48,283 nt of DNA from Streptomyces bobili (GTDB lineage: Bacteria; Actinomycetota; Actinomycetes; Streptomycetales; Streptomycetaceae): NCBI RefSeq assembly GCF_002154575.1, contig NZ_MUBA01000189.1, positions 1 through 48,283 on the forward strand, given 5' to 3'. Below, piece after piece: positions 21,818 through 30,172 of the stretch. Under the pieces are notes generated by a model. The model was not told the DNA's origin. It was given only the letters and a program-made list of their open reading frames with translations, and ran no database searches. Both the position numbers and the translations under genes were made by a program. Numbering within the stretch: the stretch's first letter is position 1; each line of letters starts with the position of its first letter.

Positions 21818-24800
21818 TCACGCTCCGTAGAACAGCGAGTCCACAACCCCTCGGGCCCGCCGCCCGGTCCGCCGATAGTCGTCGAGCATGTCCCCCACAT
21901 GACCGGGCCCGTATCCCAGATACCGCCCCACGGCGGCCAGCTCGCGAGGATCGGACGGGAACGTGTCCCCGGCCCGCCCCCGCACCAGCATCACCGCGTT
22001 GCGCACGCGGGTGGCCAGCACCCAGGCCTCGTCCAGCGTCGCCGCGTCCTCCTCCGACAGCAGCCCGCACGCACGGGCGGCGGCCAGCGCCCCGCGCGTA
22101 CGCGTGGTCCGCAGACCCGCCTCTTCGGCCCCGTTCCGCAGTTGCAGCAGCTGCACGGTCCACTCGACGTCCGACAGCCCGCCCGGCCCCAGCTTGGTGT
22201 GCAGCTTGGGATCGGCCCCGCGGGGCATCCGCTCGGCCTCCATGCGCGCCTTCAGCCGCCGGATCTCGCGCACCGCGTCGTCCCCGAGCCCGGCCCGCGG
22301 ATAGCGCAGCGGATCGATCAGCGAGACGAACCGCCGCCCCAGGTCCTCGTCCCCGGCGACCGGCTCCGCCCGCAGCAGCGCCTGCGACTCCCACCCCAGC
22401 GACCACCGCCGGTAGTACGCCTCGTACGACTTGAGCGTCCGCACGAGCGGCCCGGACTTCCCCTCCGGCCGCAGGTCGGCGTCGACGAGCAGCGGCGGGT
22501 CGGCGCTGGGCACCTGCAGCAGCCGCCGCATCTCGGAGACGACGGCGTTGGCGGCCCGCCCGGCCTCGTGCTCGTCGACCCCCTCCCGCGGCTCGTGCAC
22601 GAACAGCACGTCGGCGTCGGAGCCGTAGCCCAGCTCGTGCCCGCCGAACCGGCCCATGCCGATGATCGCGAACCGGGTGGGCAGGGTGTCGCCCCACCCG
22701 TCCCGTACGACGGCCCGCAGGGTGCCGGAGAGGGTGGCGGCGGTGATGTCGGAGACGGCCCCGCCGACGAGGTCGACGAGCGCGCCCTGGTCGGCCTCGA
22801 CGGGCTGCGCCTCGGTGCCGTAGGAGGCGACGATGTCCGCGGCGGCGGTACGGAACAGCTCCCGTCGCCGCACCCCGCGGGCCGCGGTGACGCCCTGGAC
22901 GGCGCTGTCGGCGCGGCCGACGGCGGAGAGTATCTCCTGCTCCAGGTGGGCCCGCCCGCGCGGGGCCAGCCCGCCCGCGTCACCGTCGCCGAGGAGCGCG
23001 ACGGCCTCGGGCGCCCGCATCAGCAGGTCGGGCGCGAGTCGCCCGGCGGACAGGACGCGCGCGAGGTTCTCCGCGGCGGCCCCCTCGTCGCGCAGCAGCC
23101 GCAGGTACCAGGGCGTCTTGCCCAGCGCGTCCGACACCTTGCGGAAGTTGAGCAGTCCGGCGTCCGGATCGGCGGAGTCGGCGAACCAGCCGAGGAGCAC
23201 GGGCAGCAGCGTGCGCTGGATCGCCGCCTTGCGGGTCACGCCTGACGCCAGCGCCTCCAGGTGCCGCAGGGCCGCGGCCGGATCGGCGTAACCGAGGGCG
23301 ACGAGCCGCTCGCGGGCGGCCTGGGTGCTCAGCCGCGCTTCGCCGGAGGGGAGTTGGGCCACCGCGTCCAGCAGCGGCCGGTAGAACAGCTTCTCGTGCA
23401 GCCGCCGTACGACGGCGGCGTGCCGCTTCCACTCGCGGTTCAGCTCGGCCACCGGGTCGGTCCGCAGGCCGAGGGACCGTCCGAGCCGCCGCTGATCGCC
23501 CTCGACGACGGGGACGAGGTGGGTGCGGCGCAGCCGGTAGAGCTGGATCCGGTGCTCCATGGACCGCAGGAAACGGTACGCGGCGTCGAGCTGTACGGCG
23601 TCGGTCCGCCCGACGTATCCGCCGGCGGCGAGCGCCTGCAAGGCGTCGAGCGTGGTGCCGCTGCGCAGCGACGCGTCGGCCCGCCCGTGGACCAGCTGGA
23701 GCAGCTGTACGGCGAACTCGACGTCCCGGAGTCCGCCGGGGCCGAGCTTGAGTTCGCGTTCGACCTCGGCGACGGGGATGTTCTCGACGACCCGCCGCCG
23801 CATCTTCTGCACGTCGGGGACGAAGTTCTCCCGCTCGGCGGCCTGCCACACCAGCGGTGCCACGGCGGTGACGTACTCCGCGCCCAGTTCGAGATCCCCG
23901 GCGACCGGCCGGGCCTTGAGGAGTGCCTGGAACTCCCAGGTCTTGGCCCAGCGCTGGTAGTAGGCGAGATGGCTGCTGAGGGTCCGCACCAGCGGGCCGT
24001 TGCGCCCCTCGGGCCGCAGGTTGGCGTCGACGGGCCAGATCGACCCCTCGACGGTGGTCTCCGAGCAGATCCGCATCATGTGCGCGGCCAGCTTGGTGGC
24101 GGCGCGCAGCGCCTTGCCCTCGTCGGCGCCGTCGGCGGCCTCGCCCACGAAGATGACGTCGACGTCGGAGACGTAGTTCAGCTCGTGTCCGCCGCACTTG
24201 CCCATGGCGATCACCGCGAGCCGGCACAGGGCCGCGTCGTCGGAGGCGGCGGCGCGGGCGAGCGCGAGGGCGGACCGCAGGGTGGCGGTGGCGAGGTCGG
24301 CGAGTTCGGCGGCAGTCTCGGCGAGGTCGGTGGTCCCGCACACGTCGCGGGCGGCGATGGACAGCAGGCAGCGCCGGTAGGCGACGCGCAGCGACACCGG
24401 ATCGTCGGCCTCGGCGAGCCCGCGCTCGAACTCCTCCACGCCGGGGTGCAGGTCGCGCGGCTCGTAGGTGACCAGGGCCTCCCAGTCGCGGGGGTGCCGG
24501 GCGAGGTGGTCGGCGAGGGCGGCGGAGGCGCCGAGGACGCCGAGCAGCCGGTCGCGCAGCGGCTTGGCGGCTATCACCGTGTCGAGCAGCTCCCGCCGGG
24601 CGCTCGCGCCGGGCTGGGCCTCCAGCAGCCGGACGAGTCCGTGCAGGGCCAGGTCGGGGTCCGCGGTGCGGCCGAGGGCTTCGAGCAGCACCGGGTCGTT
24701 GCGCACGGGCGACAGCTCGGCGCCGTCCAGGAGACGTTCGGCGGCGGAGGCATCGGTGAACCCGTGCCGCAGCAGTCGCGTGAAGGTGCTGCTTCTGCGC

Positions 24801-24826
24801 CCCGGCCCCGTCATCGGCCCCGTCAT
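21818..24826 (-). CDS. glnE: Bifunctional glutamine synthetase adenylyltransferase/deadenylase
   Basis: 1002 aa, the usual actinobacterial length. Two nucleotidyltransferase domains are visible: one near residue 210 with AMGKCGGHELNYVSDVDV, the second near 730 with GMGRFGGHELGYGSDADV. Each is followed by a GlnE-type helical domain. One half adenylylates and the other deadenylylates GlnA on a tyrosine in response to nitrogen state. The start ATG 24826 follows GAGGAGG; the in-frame ATG at 24814 has no SD. The glutamine synthetase encoded 3.6 kb away lacks the target tyrosine, so GlnE's substrate must lie outside the window. Confidence 0.96.
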   Translation of the reverse strand: MTGPMTGPGRRSSTFTRLLRHGFTDASAAERLLDGAELSPVRNDPVLLEALGRTADPDLALHGLVRLLEAQPGASARRELLDTVIAAKPLRDRLLGVLGASAALADHLARHPRDWEALVTYEPRDLHPGVEEFERGLAEADDPVSLRVAYRRCLLSIAARDVCGTTDLAETAAELADLATATLRSALALARAAASDDAALCRLAVIAMGKCGGHELNYVSDVDVIFVGEAADGADEGKALRAATKLAAHMMRICSETTVEGSIWPVDANLRPEGRNGPLVRTLSSHLAYYQRWAKTWEFQALLKARPVAGDLELGAEYVTAVAPLVWQAAERENFVPDVQKMRRRVVENIPVAEVERELKLGPGGLRDVEFAVQLLQLVHGRADASLRSGTTLDALQALAAGGYVGRTDAVQLDAAYRFLRSMEHRIQLYRLRRTHLVPVVEGDQRRLGRSLGLRTDPVAELNREWKRHAAVVRRLHEKLFYRPLLDAVAQLPSGEARLSTQAARERLVALGYADPAAALRHLEALASGVTRKAAIQRTLLPVLLGWFADSADPDAGLLNFRKVSDALGKTPWYLRLLRDEGAAAENLARVLSAGRLAPDLLMRAPEAVALLGDGDAGGLAPRGRAHLEQEILSAVGRADSAVQGVTAARGVRRRELFRTAAADIVASYGTEAQPVEADQGALVDLVGGAVSDITAATLSGTLRAVVRDGWGDTLPTRFAIIGMGRFGGHELGYGSDADVLFVHEPREGVDEHEAGRAANAVVSEMRRLLQVPSADPPLLVDADLRPEGKSGPLVRTLKSYEAYYRRWSLGWESQALLRAEPVAGDEDLGRRFVSLIDPLRYPRAGLGDDAVREIRRLKARMEAERMPRGADPKLHTKLGPGGLSDVEWTVQLLQLRNGAEEAGLRTTRTRGALAAARACGLLSEEDAATLDEAWVLATRVRNAVMLVRGRAGDTFPSDPRELAAVGRYLGYGPGHVGDMLDDYRRTGRRARGVVDSLFYGA

Positions 24827-24995
24827 CCCCGGCCTCCTCGGCTCCGATCAAGGTCGTACGAGCTTGAGCGTAACCCGCGCCGCCACGGTGGCGCCCCGGC
24901 CGGGTTTCGGGTTGTGTGGGAGGCGGCCGTGTGCCTCGGGGCTGCCCGAAGCGGCCGTACGGCCTTCACCATGGTCGCGACGAAGGAGTCACGCG

Positions 24996-25442
24996 ATGGA
25001 CATGACCCTCGAAGTCATCCTGCTGCCGGTGTCCGACGTGGACCGCGCCAAGGAGTTCTACCGGGACAAGCTGGGCTTCCATGTGGACCTCGACGGCGAG
25101 GTGATGGAAGGCGTACGGATCGTGCAGCTCACGCCGCCCGGCTCGGGCTGTTCGATCGCCCTGTCGGAGGGCCTCCAGGTGCCGACGGGTACGCCCGCTC
25201 CCGGGTCGTACCACGGCCTGCAGCTCTGCGTGACGGACGCGAAGGCGGCCTACGAGGAGCTGACCGCCCGCGGCCTGGAGGTGAGCGAGCCGCAGCAGTT
25301 CGCCCCGCAGGACGGCGCGACCTTCATGTACTTCAAGGATCCCGACGGAAACGGCTGGGCGATCCAGGAGTACCGCCGCCGCGCGACGGAACCCCTGCAC
25401 CGGCTTCTCGCGGACCTCGCCGCGCGGCGGGACCAGGAGTAG
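24996..25442 (+). CDS. VOC-family (glyoxalase/bleomycin resistance/dioxygenase) protein
   Basis: 148 aa. Two beta-alpha-beta-beta-beta units of the vicinal-oxygen-chelate fold: MTLEVILLPVSDVDRAKEFY starts the first; YHGLQLCV, with a candidate metal His, starts the second; FKDPDGNGWAIQEY, with a candidate Glu ligand, ends the fold. The C-terminal tail is helical and charged. Members range from glyoxalase I to antibiotic-binding proteins, and the substrate cannot be read from the sequence. AAGGAG lies 8 nt before the ATG. It diverges from glnE; the 169-bp shared gap shows no obvious operator. Confidence 0.8.
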   Translation: MDMTLEVILLPVSDVDRAKEFYRDKLGFHVDLDGEVMEGVRIVQLTPPGSGCSIALSEGLQVPTGTPAPGSYHGLQLCVTDAKAAYEELTARGLEVSEPQQFAPQDGATFMYFKDPDGNGWAIQEYRRRATEPLHRLLADLAARRDQE

Positions 25443-25512
25443 CCGGAGCAGAAGTGGCTCCCCGGCCTCCGCGAACGCCCGCGCCGCTCCGCGTACGCCC
25501 GTCCCGCACCGT

Positions 25513-27384
25513 TCAGGACGCCCCGGCCGCCGCGATCAGAGGCCGCACCGTGTGCTTCTCGTCGTCGTCGAAGCGGAAGTCGAGGGCCCAGACGCTCAGT
25601 TTCCTGGTCACCTCGTCGCGGTGCCGGGTCAGGACGGTGAGCAGTTCCTCGGCCAGGTCGGGGCGGTCGTCCTCGCGGTCCTGCGCGGTGACCGTCAGCA
25701 GATAGGCGGTGGCGCGGGCGACCGGCCAGGCCTGCGGGGTGTTGGTGCTGCCGTTGCCCGCCAGTTGCTCCAGGACGTCCTTGAGCCGTTTGCGGACCGT
25801 GCGGGCCTGCGCCTCCGCGCCGCGGGCGCCGAAGCAGTCGCCCACGCTGAACAGCGCGGCGTGCAGTTCGGTGACGGTGGCCGGATGGTCGCCGGGGTGC
25901 TTCTGCCCGGTCAGTTTGTCGTGGGCGACGAGGCACGCCTCCACCAGGGCGTCCTCGACCTGTTCGGAACGGCACTGGAGGAAGCCGAGCGCGAACAGGG
26001 CCCGGATGCGCAGCCAGGACTCGGCCTCCTCCCGCGCGAGAATCTCGATCAGCGCGGTGGCGACCTGCTCGGCCCAGCCGGCCGCGACGATGGTGTCGAT
26101 CGCCTGGCGTCGCGAGACCCCGGCGTTCTGGAGCAGGGCGTGCTCGAACAGCTTGCGCGTCCCCGGCCGTACGTGGTCCGGGATGCTCGGGTCGGCCCCG
26201 AGACGCGCGGCGGCGTCCATCACGGCGTGGAACCACGGCTCGTCGGTGTGCGGCCAGTCGTTGCACACCCCCTCGTCCCGCTCCATCACCGCCCGGAGCG
26301 TGGCGGCGGTCCAGCGCAGGCCGGCGGCGATGTCCGGCCGGTCGCGGGCGTCCTCGAAGTCGCCTATCAGCGCTTCCAGATGACGTCCGACGACCGCGCG
26401 GTCCCATCCGCGGCCCGCGACGGCCCGCTGCCACAGACCGTGCGCGGCGGTTCCGCGCTCGCGCAGCGTGGCGTCGCGGTTCTGGGCCCTGGTGAGCAGC
26501 ATCCGGCCGACCCAGTCACCGTTCTCGTCCTGCGGGCCGGCCGGCGCGGACCAGTCGGCGGGGACGGCGATGGCGAGTTCGAGGTCCAGCGAGCGGCCCG
26601 GATACAGGCTCGTCATGCGCAGCTTCTCGGCGTCTCCCAGCAGCCTGCCCACACAGGCGCGCAGGGCGTTGAGCGCCGCCTTGTCGGCGTGGGCGGACTT
26701 CGCGGTGTTCAGCAGGACGCTCTTGGTGACCGCCCGCCAGACCCGGAAGCCCAGGGGCGCTGTCCGCACGGCCTTCTCCAGCTGGCCCGCCATCAGGTCG
26801 AAGGCGTATCCGGACAGGGTGCCCAGCCAGATCAGCGCCTCGACGTTGCGGCGGGTGGGGGGCGCGGCGCCGATGAGGATCAGCCGGGCGACGAGTTTCC
26901 GTACGGCGTCCCGGCGGTCGCGCAGCTGCCGGTGCAGGGGTCTGCGCAGGTCGGACAGGACGCGTAGCTGTGAGACGAGGGCCTCGACCTGGGCGAGCGC
27001 GATGTCCTCGTCGTCGCTCACGCGGGCGAGGAGTTCGTCGTGCCGGCTGGCCGGGGTGTGGGGTTCGACCGGGCCCGCCTGGTCCTGGGAGCCCCGCAGC
27101 CGCACGGCGAGGGCGCCCAGCCCGCCCGCGTGCTCCACGCCGAGCGCCGTCATGATCAGGTCGAGCCGTGCGAGGTGGGCGTCGCCGAACCGGTCGGGGG
27201 CGTCGCCGAGCGCGTGGGAGAACTGGCTCTCCTTCATCCCGACCCGCACGGCGAGTTCCTTGTTCGACACCTGGAATTCCCCGCGCTCTTCGAGGCGCGC
27301 GATATGGGACGCGACGGCATAACGGATCAGGTCCCGGTGAATCCCGATGTCGAGCAGCACATGCGTGTGCGGGGGAGGTGCCAT
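25513..27384 (-). CDS. HTH-containing all-helical protein of unknown function
   Basis: 623 aa. Residues about 15-80 contain a Cro/CI-like HTH (SNKELAVRVGMKESQFSHAL). The rest is predicted almost entirely helical, rich in Ala, Leu and Arg, with repeats reminiscent of HEAT/TPR superhelices (for example ALFALGFLQCRSEQVEDALVEAC). I see no membrane segment, NTPase motif or catalytic signature. It may be a DNA-binding protein with a large protein-protein interaction scaffold. It is transcribed divergently from the membrane Lsr2-like gene, 283 bp apart. The ATG lacks an SD but lies 6 nt after TAGGTT, so it is probably leaderless. I do not recognise a named family. Confidence 0.7.
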   Translation of the reverse strand: MAPPPHTHVLLDIGIHRDLIRYAVASHIARLEERGEFQVSNKELAVRVGMKESQFSHALGDAPDRFGDAHLARLDLIMTALGVEHAGGLGALAVRLRGSQDQAGPVEPHTPASRHDELLARVSDDEDIALAQVEALVSQLRVLSDLRRPLHRQLRDRRDAVRKLVARLILIGAAPPTRRNVEALIWLGTLSGYAFDLMAGQLEKAVRTAPLGFRVWRAVTKSVLLNTAKSAHADKAALNALRACVGRLLGDAEKLRMTSLYPGRSLDLELAIAVPADWSAPAGPQDENGDWVGRMLLTRAQNRDATLRERGTAAHGLWQRAVAGRGWDRAVVGRHLEALIGDFEDARDRPDIAAGLRWTAATLRAVMERDEGVCNDWPHTDEPWFHAVMDAAARLGADPSIPDHVRPGTRKLFEHALLQNAGVSRRQAIDTIVAAGWAEQVATALIEILAREEAESWLRIRALFALGFLQCRSEQVEDALVEACLVAHDKLTGQKHPGDHPATVTELHAALFSVGDCFGARGAEAQARTVRKRLKDVLEQLAGNGSTNTPQAWPVARATAYLLTVTAQDREDDRPDLAEELLTVLTRHRDEVTRKLSVWALDFRFDDDEKHTVRPLIAAAGAS

Positions 27385-27667
27385 CGCGCGAACCTAGCAG
27401 CGCTTCATGAGAGGCGACAGCCCCTTGATGTGATCCACTTCCGGCTTGACGAGTGAATCATGAAAATAACCCCTCTGACCTGCGAAAAAAGAAATCACCG
27501 AAGGCCTTGGAGACTTGCTTCCCGGCCACGCGGTGCGCCAGTCTTGGGAGCATCGACAAACGACCCCCCGGCCACTACCGGGGGGTCGCGTGAAAGAGAA
27601 GAAATCGAGCCGGACGGCGAAATCGGGCACGATCTTCTACCACTGACGCGTGCAAAGGACGCAGACA
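27385..27667. other. 283-bp intergenic region with promoter elements and a possible small RNA
   Basis: On the minus strand TGTCGC (27414-27419), 17 bp and TAGGTT (27391-27396) form a likely promoter for the 623-aa protein. On the plus strand TTGACG at 27446-27451 could be a -35. The region is more A-rich than its surroundings (an AAAAAA run near 27485) and then becomes structured, ending in a perfect hairpin at 27571-27598. GCTTCCC near 27520 can pair with GGGAGC near 27547. A short terminated transcript upstream of the Lsr2-like gene is possible. The SD AAAGGA lies just before 27668. Confidence 0.4.
27571..27598 (+). terminator. Perfect 11-bp hairpin upstream of the Lsr2-like gene
   Basis: CGACCCCCCGG (27571-27581) pairs with CCGGGGGGTCG (27588-27598) around CCACTA. 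It lies 69 bp before the next start codon, so it would end a transcript begun in the intergenic region or act as a leader attenuator. Confidence 0.65.
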
Positions 27668-28369
27668 ATGGCCTTCTCTTCTGTTCGGAAGGATACGCGC
27701 GCGGACGGCTGGGCGGTATCGCTTCCCTGGTGGCTGGACAGCCACGGTCGGCCGAACACCTGGTACGGAACCAGGCCGAGCTGGCACGGTGTGATCTTCT
27801 TCCTGGGCGCGGGCACCAGCACCCGGGCCGCCCTGAACGCCCTCGCCCCGGCCGAGCCGTTCTGGTACGTCCTCGCCTACGCGGCCTGCATCGTGGCCGG
27901 GCTGGCCGCCGCCAGGGCGGTGCGCGCCCGCGCGGACGACGCCTTCTCACGGATGTGCAGCGGCTGGCTCGGCTACATCGGATTCACCGGCTCCAGCGCG
28001 GTGGCGGCCCTGTTCGTCACCCGGACCCCGGCGGAGGCGCCGCCGATCGCCGACGAGGCGCCGGTGGCGGCGAGTGCGCTGGTGATGCTGCTGACGGTCG
28101 GCGGCTCGCTGCTGACCCGCTGGTTCCCGGCCAGCCGCCCGCGGTCGGCGGAACAACTGGACACGGAGGTTCGGGAACTGGCGCAACGGCTGGCCGACGC
28201 CCGCGCCCGTCGGGAACGGCTGGGCCGGATGTCCGAGGAGCCCGGCCACGACCCGAGGACGGTCCGGGCTTGGGCCCGCTCGACCGGACTCGAGGTCCCG
28301 GCGCGCGGCCCGCTTCCCGAGCACGTCGTGGCCGCGTGGCACGCGGCCCGGAGCACCACCGCGGCCTGA
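27668..28369 (+). CDS. Membrane protein with C-terminal Lsr2-like DNA-binding domain
   Basis: 233 aa. The N-terminus (1-40) is polar and Trp-rich. Hydrophobic segments at about 40-56, 64-84, 99-117 and 132-153 look like membrane helices, followed by RWFPASRPR and a charged coiled-coil-like helix (160-188). Residues 196-228, starting TVRAWARSTGLEV, match the C-terminal DNA-binding domain of Lsr2 (IREWARRNG...RGRIP...AYHAA). In place of the AT-hook-like RGR the sequence has RGP, one arginine fewer. Lsr2 itself is a soluble nucleoid protein, so a membrane-anchored version is unusual. With an even number of helices and a positive loop after the last, the domain should face the cytoplasm. The start 27668 has AAAGGA 9 nt upstream; GTG 27650 lacks one. 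Confidence 0.72.
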   Translation: MAFSSVRKDTRADGWAVSLPWWLDSHGRPNTWYGTRPSWHGVIFFLGAGTSTRAALNALAPAEPFWYVLAYAACIVAGLAAARAVRARADDAFSRMCSGWLGYIGFTGSSAVAALFVTRTPAEAPPIADEAPVAASALVMLLTVGGSLLTRWFPASRPRSAEQLDTEVRELAQRLADARARRERLGRMSEEPGHDPRTVRAWARSTGLEVPARGPLPEHVVAAWHAARSTTAA

Positions 28370-28381
28370 CCGCGCGCGGAA

Positions 28382-28426
28382 CGGCGAGGGGCCGGCGGCT
28401 GATGATCAGCCACCGGCCCCTCGCCG
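28382..28426. terminator. Bidirectional terminator between convergent genes
   Basis: CGGCGAGGGGCCGG (28382-28395) pairs with CCGGCCCCTCGCCG (28413-28426). After one mismatch, GGCTGA pairs with TCAGCC, giving about 20 bp with a 3-nt loop. It lies between the Lsr2-like gene and the glnA2 stop. Confidence 0.85.
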
Positions 28427-28454
28427 CATGAAGCGATGTGCCGAAGCGGGTGGG

Positions 28455-29816
28455 CTACAGCACCGGCAGGTTCTTCCGCAGCTCGAAGGCGGTGACCTCG
28501 CTGCGGTACTCCTCCCACTCGCTCTTCTTGTTGCGCAGGAAGAAGTCGAAGACGTGCTCGCCGAGGGTCTCGGCGACGAGGTCGCTGCGCTCCATCAGGG
28601 TCAGGGCCTCGCCCAGGTTCTGCGGGAGCGGCTCGATGCCCATCGCGCGGCGCTCGGCGTCGGAGAGGGCCCACACGTCGTCCTCGGCGCCCGGCGGGAG
28701 TTCGTAGCCCTCCTCGACGCCCTTGAGGCCGGCGGCGAGCAGCATGGCGTACGCCAGGTAGGGGTTGGCGCCGGAGTCGAGGGAGCGGACCTCGATGCGG
28801 GCCGAGCCGGTCTTGCCGGGCTTGTACATCGGGACGCGGACCAGGGCCGAGCGGTTGTTGTGGCCCCAGCAGATGTACGAGGGGGCCTCGCCGCCGGCGC
28901 CCGCGGTGCGCTCGGAGCCGCCCCAGATGCGCTTGTAGGAGTTGACCCACTGGTTGGTGACGGCCGAGATCTCCGCCGCGTGCTTGAGCAGGCCCGCGAT
29001 GAAGGAGCGGCCGACCTTGGAGAGCTGGTACTCGGAGCCCGACTCGTAGAACGCGTTGCGGTCGCCCTCGAAGAGGGAGAGGTGCGTGTGCATGCCCGAG
29101 CCGGGGTGCTCGGAGAACGGCTTCGGCATGAAGGTCGCCTGGACGCCCTGCTCCAGCGCGACCTGCTTCATGACCAGGCGGAACGTCATGATGTTGTCCG
29201 CGGTGGAGAGCGCGTCGGCGTACCGCAGGTCGATCTCCTGCTGGCCGGGGGCGCCCTCGTGGTGGGAGAACTCGACCGAGATGCCCATCGACTCCAGCAT
29301 GGTGATCGCCTGGCGGCGGAAGTCCATGCCGATGTTCTGCGGGGTGTGGTCGAAGTAGCCGGAGTTGTCGGCGGGGGTGGGGCGCGAGCCGTCGAGGGGG
29401 CGGTCCTTCAGCAAGAAGAACTCGATCTCGGGGTGGGTGTAGAAGGTGAAGCCCAGGTCGGAGGCGCGGGCGAGGGCGCGCTTGAGCACGTACCTGGGGT
29501 CGGCGAAGGACGGTGAGCCGTCCGGCATGAGGATGTCGCAGAACATCCGGGCGGTGCCGGGGGCCTCCGCACGCCAGGGGAGGACCTGGAAGGTGGAGGG
29601 GTCCGGCTTGGCGATCATGTCGGATTCGTAGACGCGGGCGAAGCCCTCGATGGCGGAGCCGTCGAAGCCGATCCCCTCGTCAAACGCCTGTTCGAGTTCC
29701 GCCGGGGCCACGGCGACGGACTTGAGGAAGCCCAGCACGTCCGTGAACCACAGGCGTACGAACCGGATGTCGCGCTCCTCCAACGTCCGGAGCACGAACT
29801 CCTGCTGCTTGTCCAT
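28455..29816 (-). CDS. glnA2: Glutamine synthetase-like protein, GlnA2 type
   Basis: 453 aa. It contains type I glutamine synthetase motifs: GFDGSAIEGF (51-59), HPEIEFFLL (128-136) with metal-binding Glu residues, GMHTHLS (241-247), NSYKRI (292-297) and RIEVRSLDSGANPYLA (340-355). At the place where adenylylated enzymes have the NLYDLP tyrosine, this protein has DDVWALSD with W382, so GlnE cannot modify it there. Streptomyces carries several GS-like proteins, some of which use polyamines or ethanolamine instead of ammonia. Whether this one makes glutamine cannot be told from the motifs. Start: ATG 29816 has GGGGAAG 6 nt upstream; ATG 29831 has no usable SD spacing. Confidence 0.9.
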   Translation of the reverse strand: MDKQQEFVLRTLEERDIRFVRLWFTDVLGFLKSVAVAPAELEQAFDEGIGFDGSAIEGFARVYESDMIAKPDPSTFQVLPWRAEAPGTARMFCDILMPDGSPSFADPRYVLKRALARASDLGFTFYTHPEIEFFLLKDRPLDGSRPTPADNSGYFDHTPQNIGMDFRRQAITMLESMGISVEFSHHEGAPGQQEIDLRYADALSTADNIMTFRLVMKQVALEQGVQATFMPKPFSEHPGSGMHTHLSLFEGDRNAFYESGSEYQLSKVGRSFIAGLLKHAAEISAVTNQWVNSYKRIWGGSERTAGAGGEAPSYICWGHNNRSALVRVPMYKPGKTGSARIEVRSLDSGANPYLAYAMLLAAGLKGVEEGYELPPGAEDDVWALSDAERRAMGIEPLPQNLGEALTLMERSDLVAETLGEHVFDFFLRNKKSEWEEYRSEVTAFELRKNLPVL

Positions 29817-29845
29817 CTTCCGCTTCCCCATCCTTGCTGGTCAGG

Positions 29846-29874
29846 CCGCCTGTCTCCCGCATCACGGGAGGCGG
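29846..29874 (-). promoter_or_regulatory. Hairpin in the glnA2 leader
   Basis: CTCCCG (29854-29859) and CGGGAG (29865-29870) pair around a 5-nt loop, extended by CCGCC/GGCGG with a bulge. It lies about 40 bp before the glnA2 start and could be an attenuator or a stabilising leader. The rest of the 356-bp glnA2-hmp gap shows no other clear element except the NsrR site. Confidence 0.35.
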
Positions 29875-30088
29875 TCGGGCACCTGAGCATCCCACCACAA
29901 CACCATTTCATGCGCGTTGCGCACCTTGATCGTCCGGCCGACCTCAGGGTGAATGCCTCGCGTACGACAGGTGTACCGCTCCCCGCCCATCTTGCCTGCT
30001 CGGACTGACATCCGTAATGCCCGGCCCCCTCCACCTCCGATCCGCCTCACGATCGGCCGTCCGGCACACCGCCATCGGCCATCTTTTT

Positions 30089-30111
30089 AATTTGCATCTC
30101 AGATGCAAGTT
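30089..30111 (+). promoter_or_regulatory. NsrR-binding site upstream of hmp
   Basis: AATTTGCATCT-C-AGATGCAAGTT: 11-bp arms around a single centre base, with 10 of 11 pairs symmetric. This is the 11-1-11 architecture known for Streptomyces NsrR. It lies 61 bp before the hmp start, and the nsrR gene is 0.6 kb downstream of hmp. Confidence 0.88.
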
Positions 30112-30172
30112 TTACTACGGTGCCGTCCAGTCGAGCGCCGCACAGAGGCGCAGGCGAGCCCGAGGAGGCCTC

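Noticed and set aside
27480..27600. Known riboswitch (cobalamin or ydaO/c-di-AMP class) before the Lsr2-like gene
   Set aside because: The conserved sequence boxes of these classes are not present; only generic pairing and a terminator-like hairpin are seen.
30017..30172. Extended flavohaemoglobin start at 30017
   Set aside because: The extension would code through the NsrR box and promoter, and the Hmp globin domain begins at 30173 after a strong SD.
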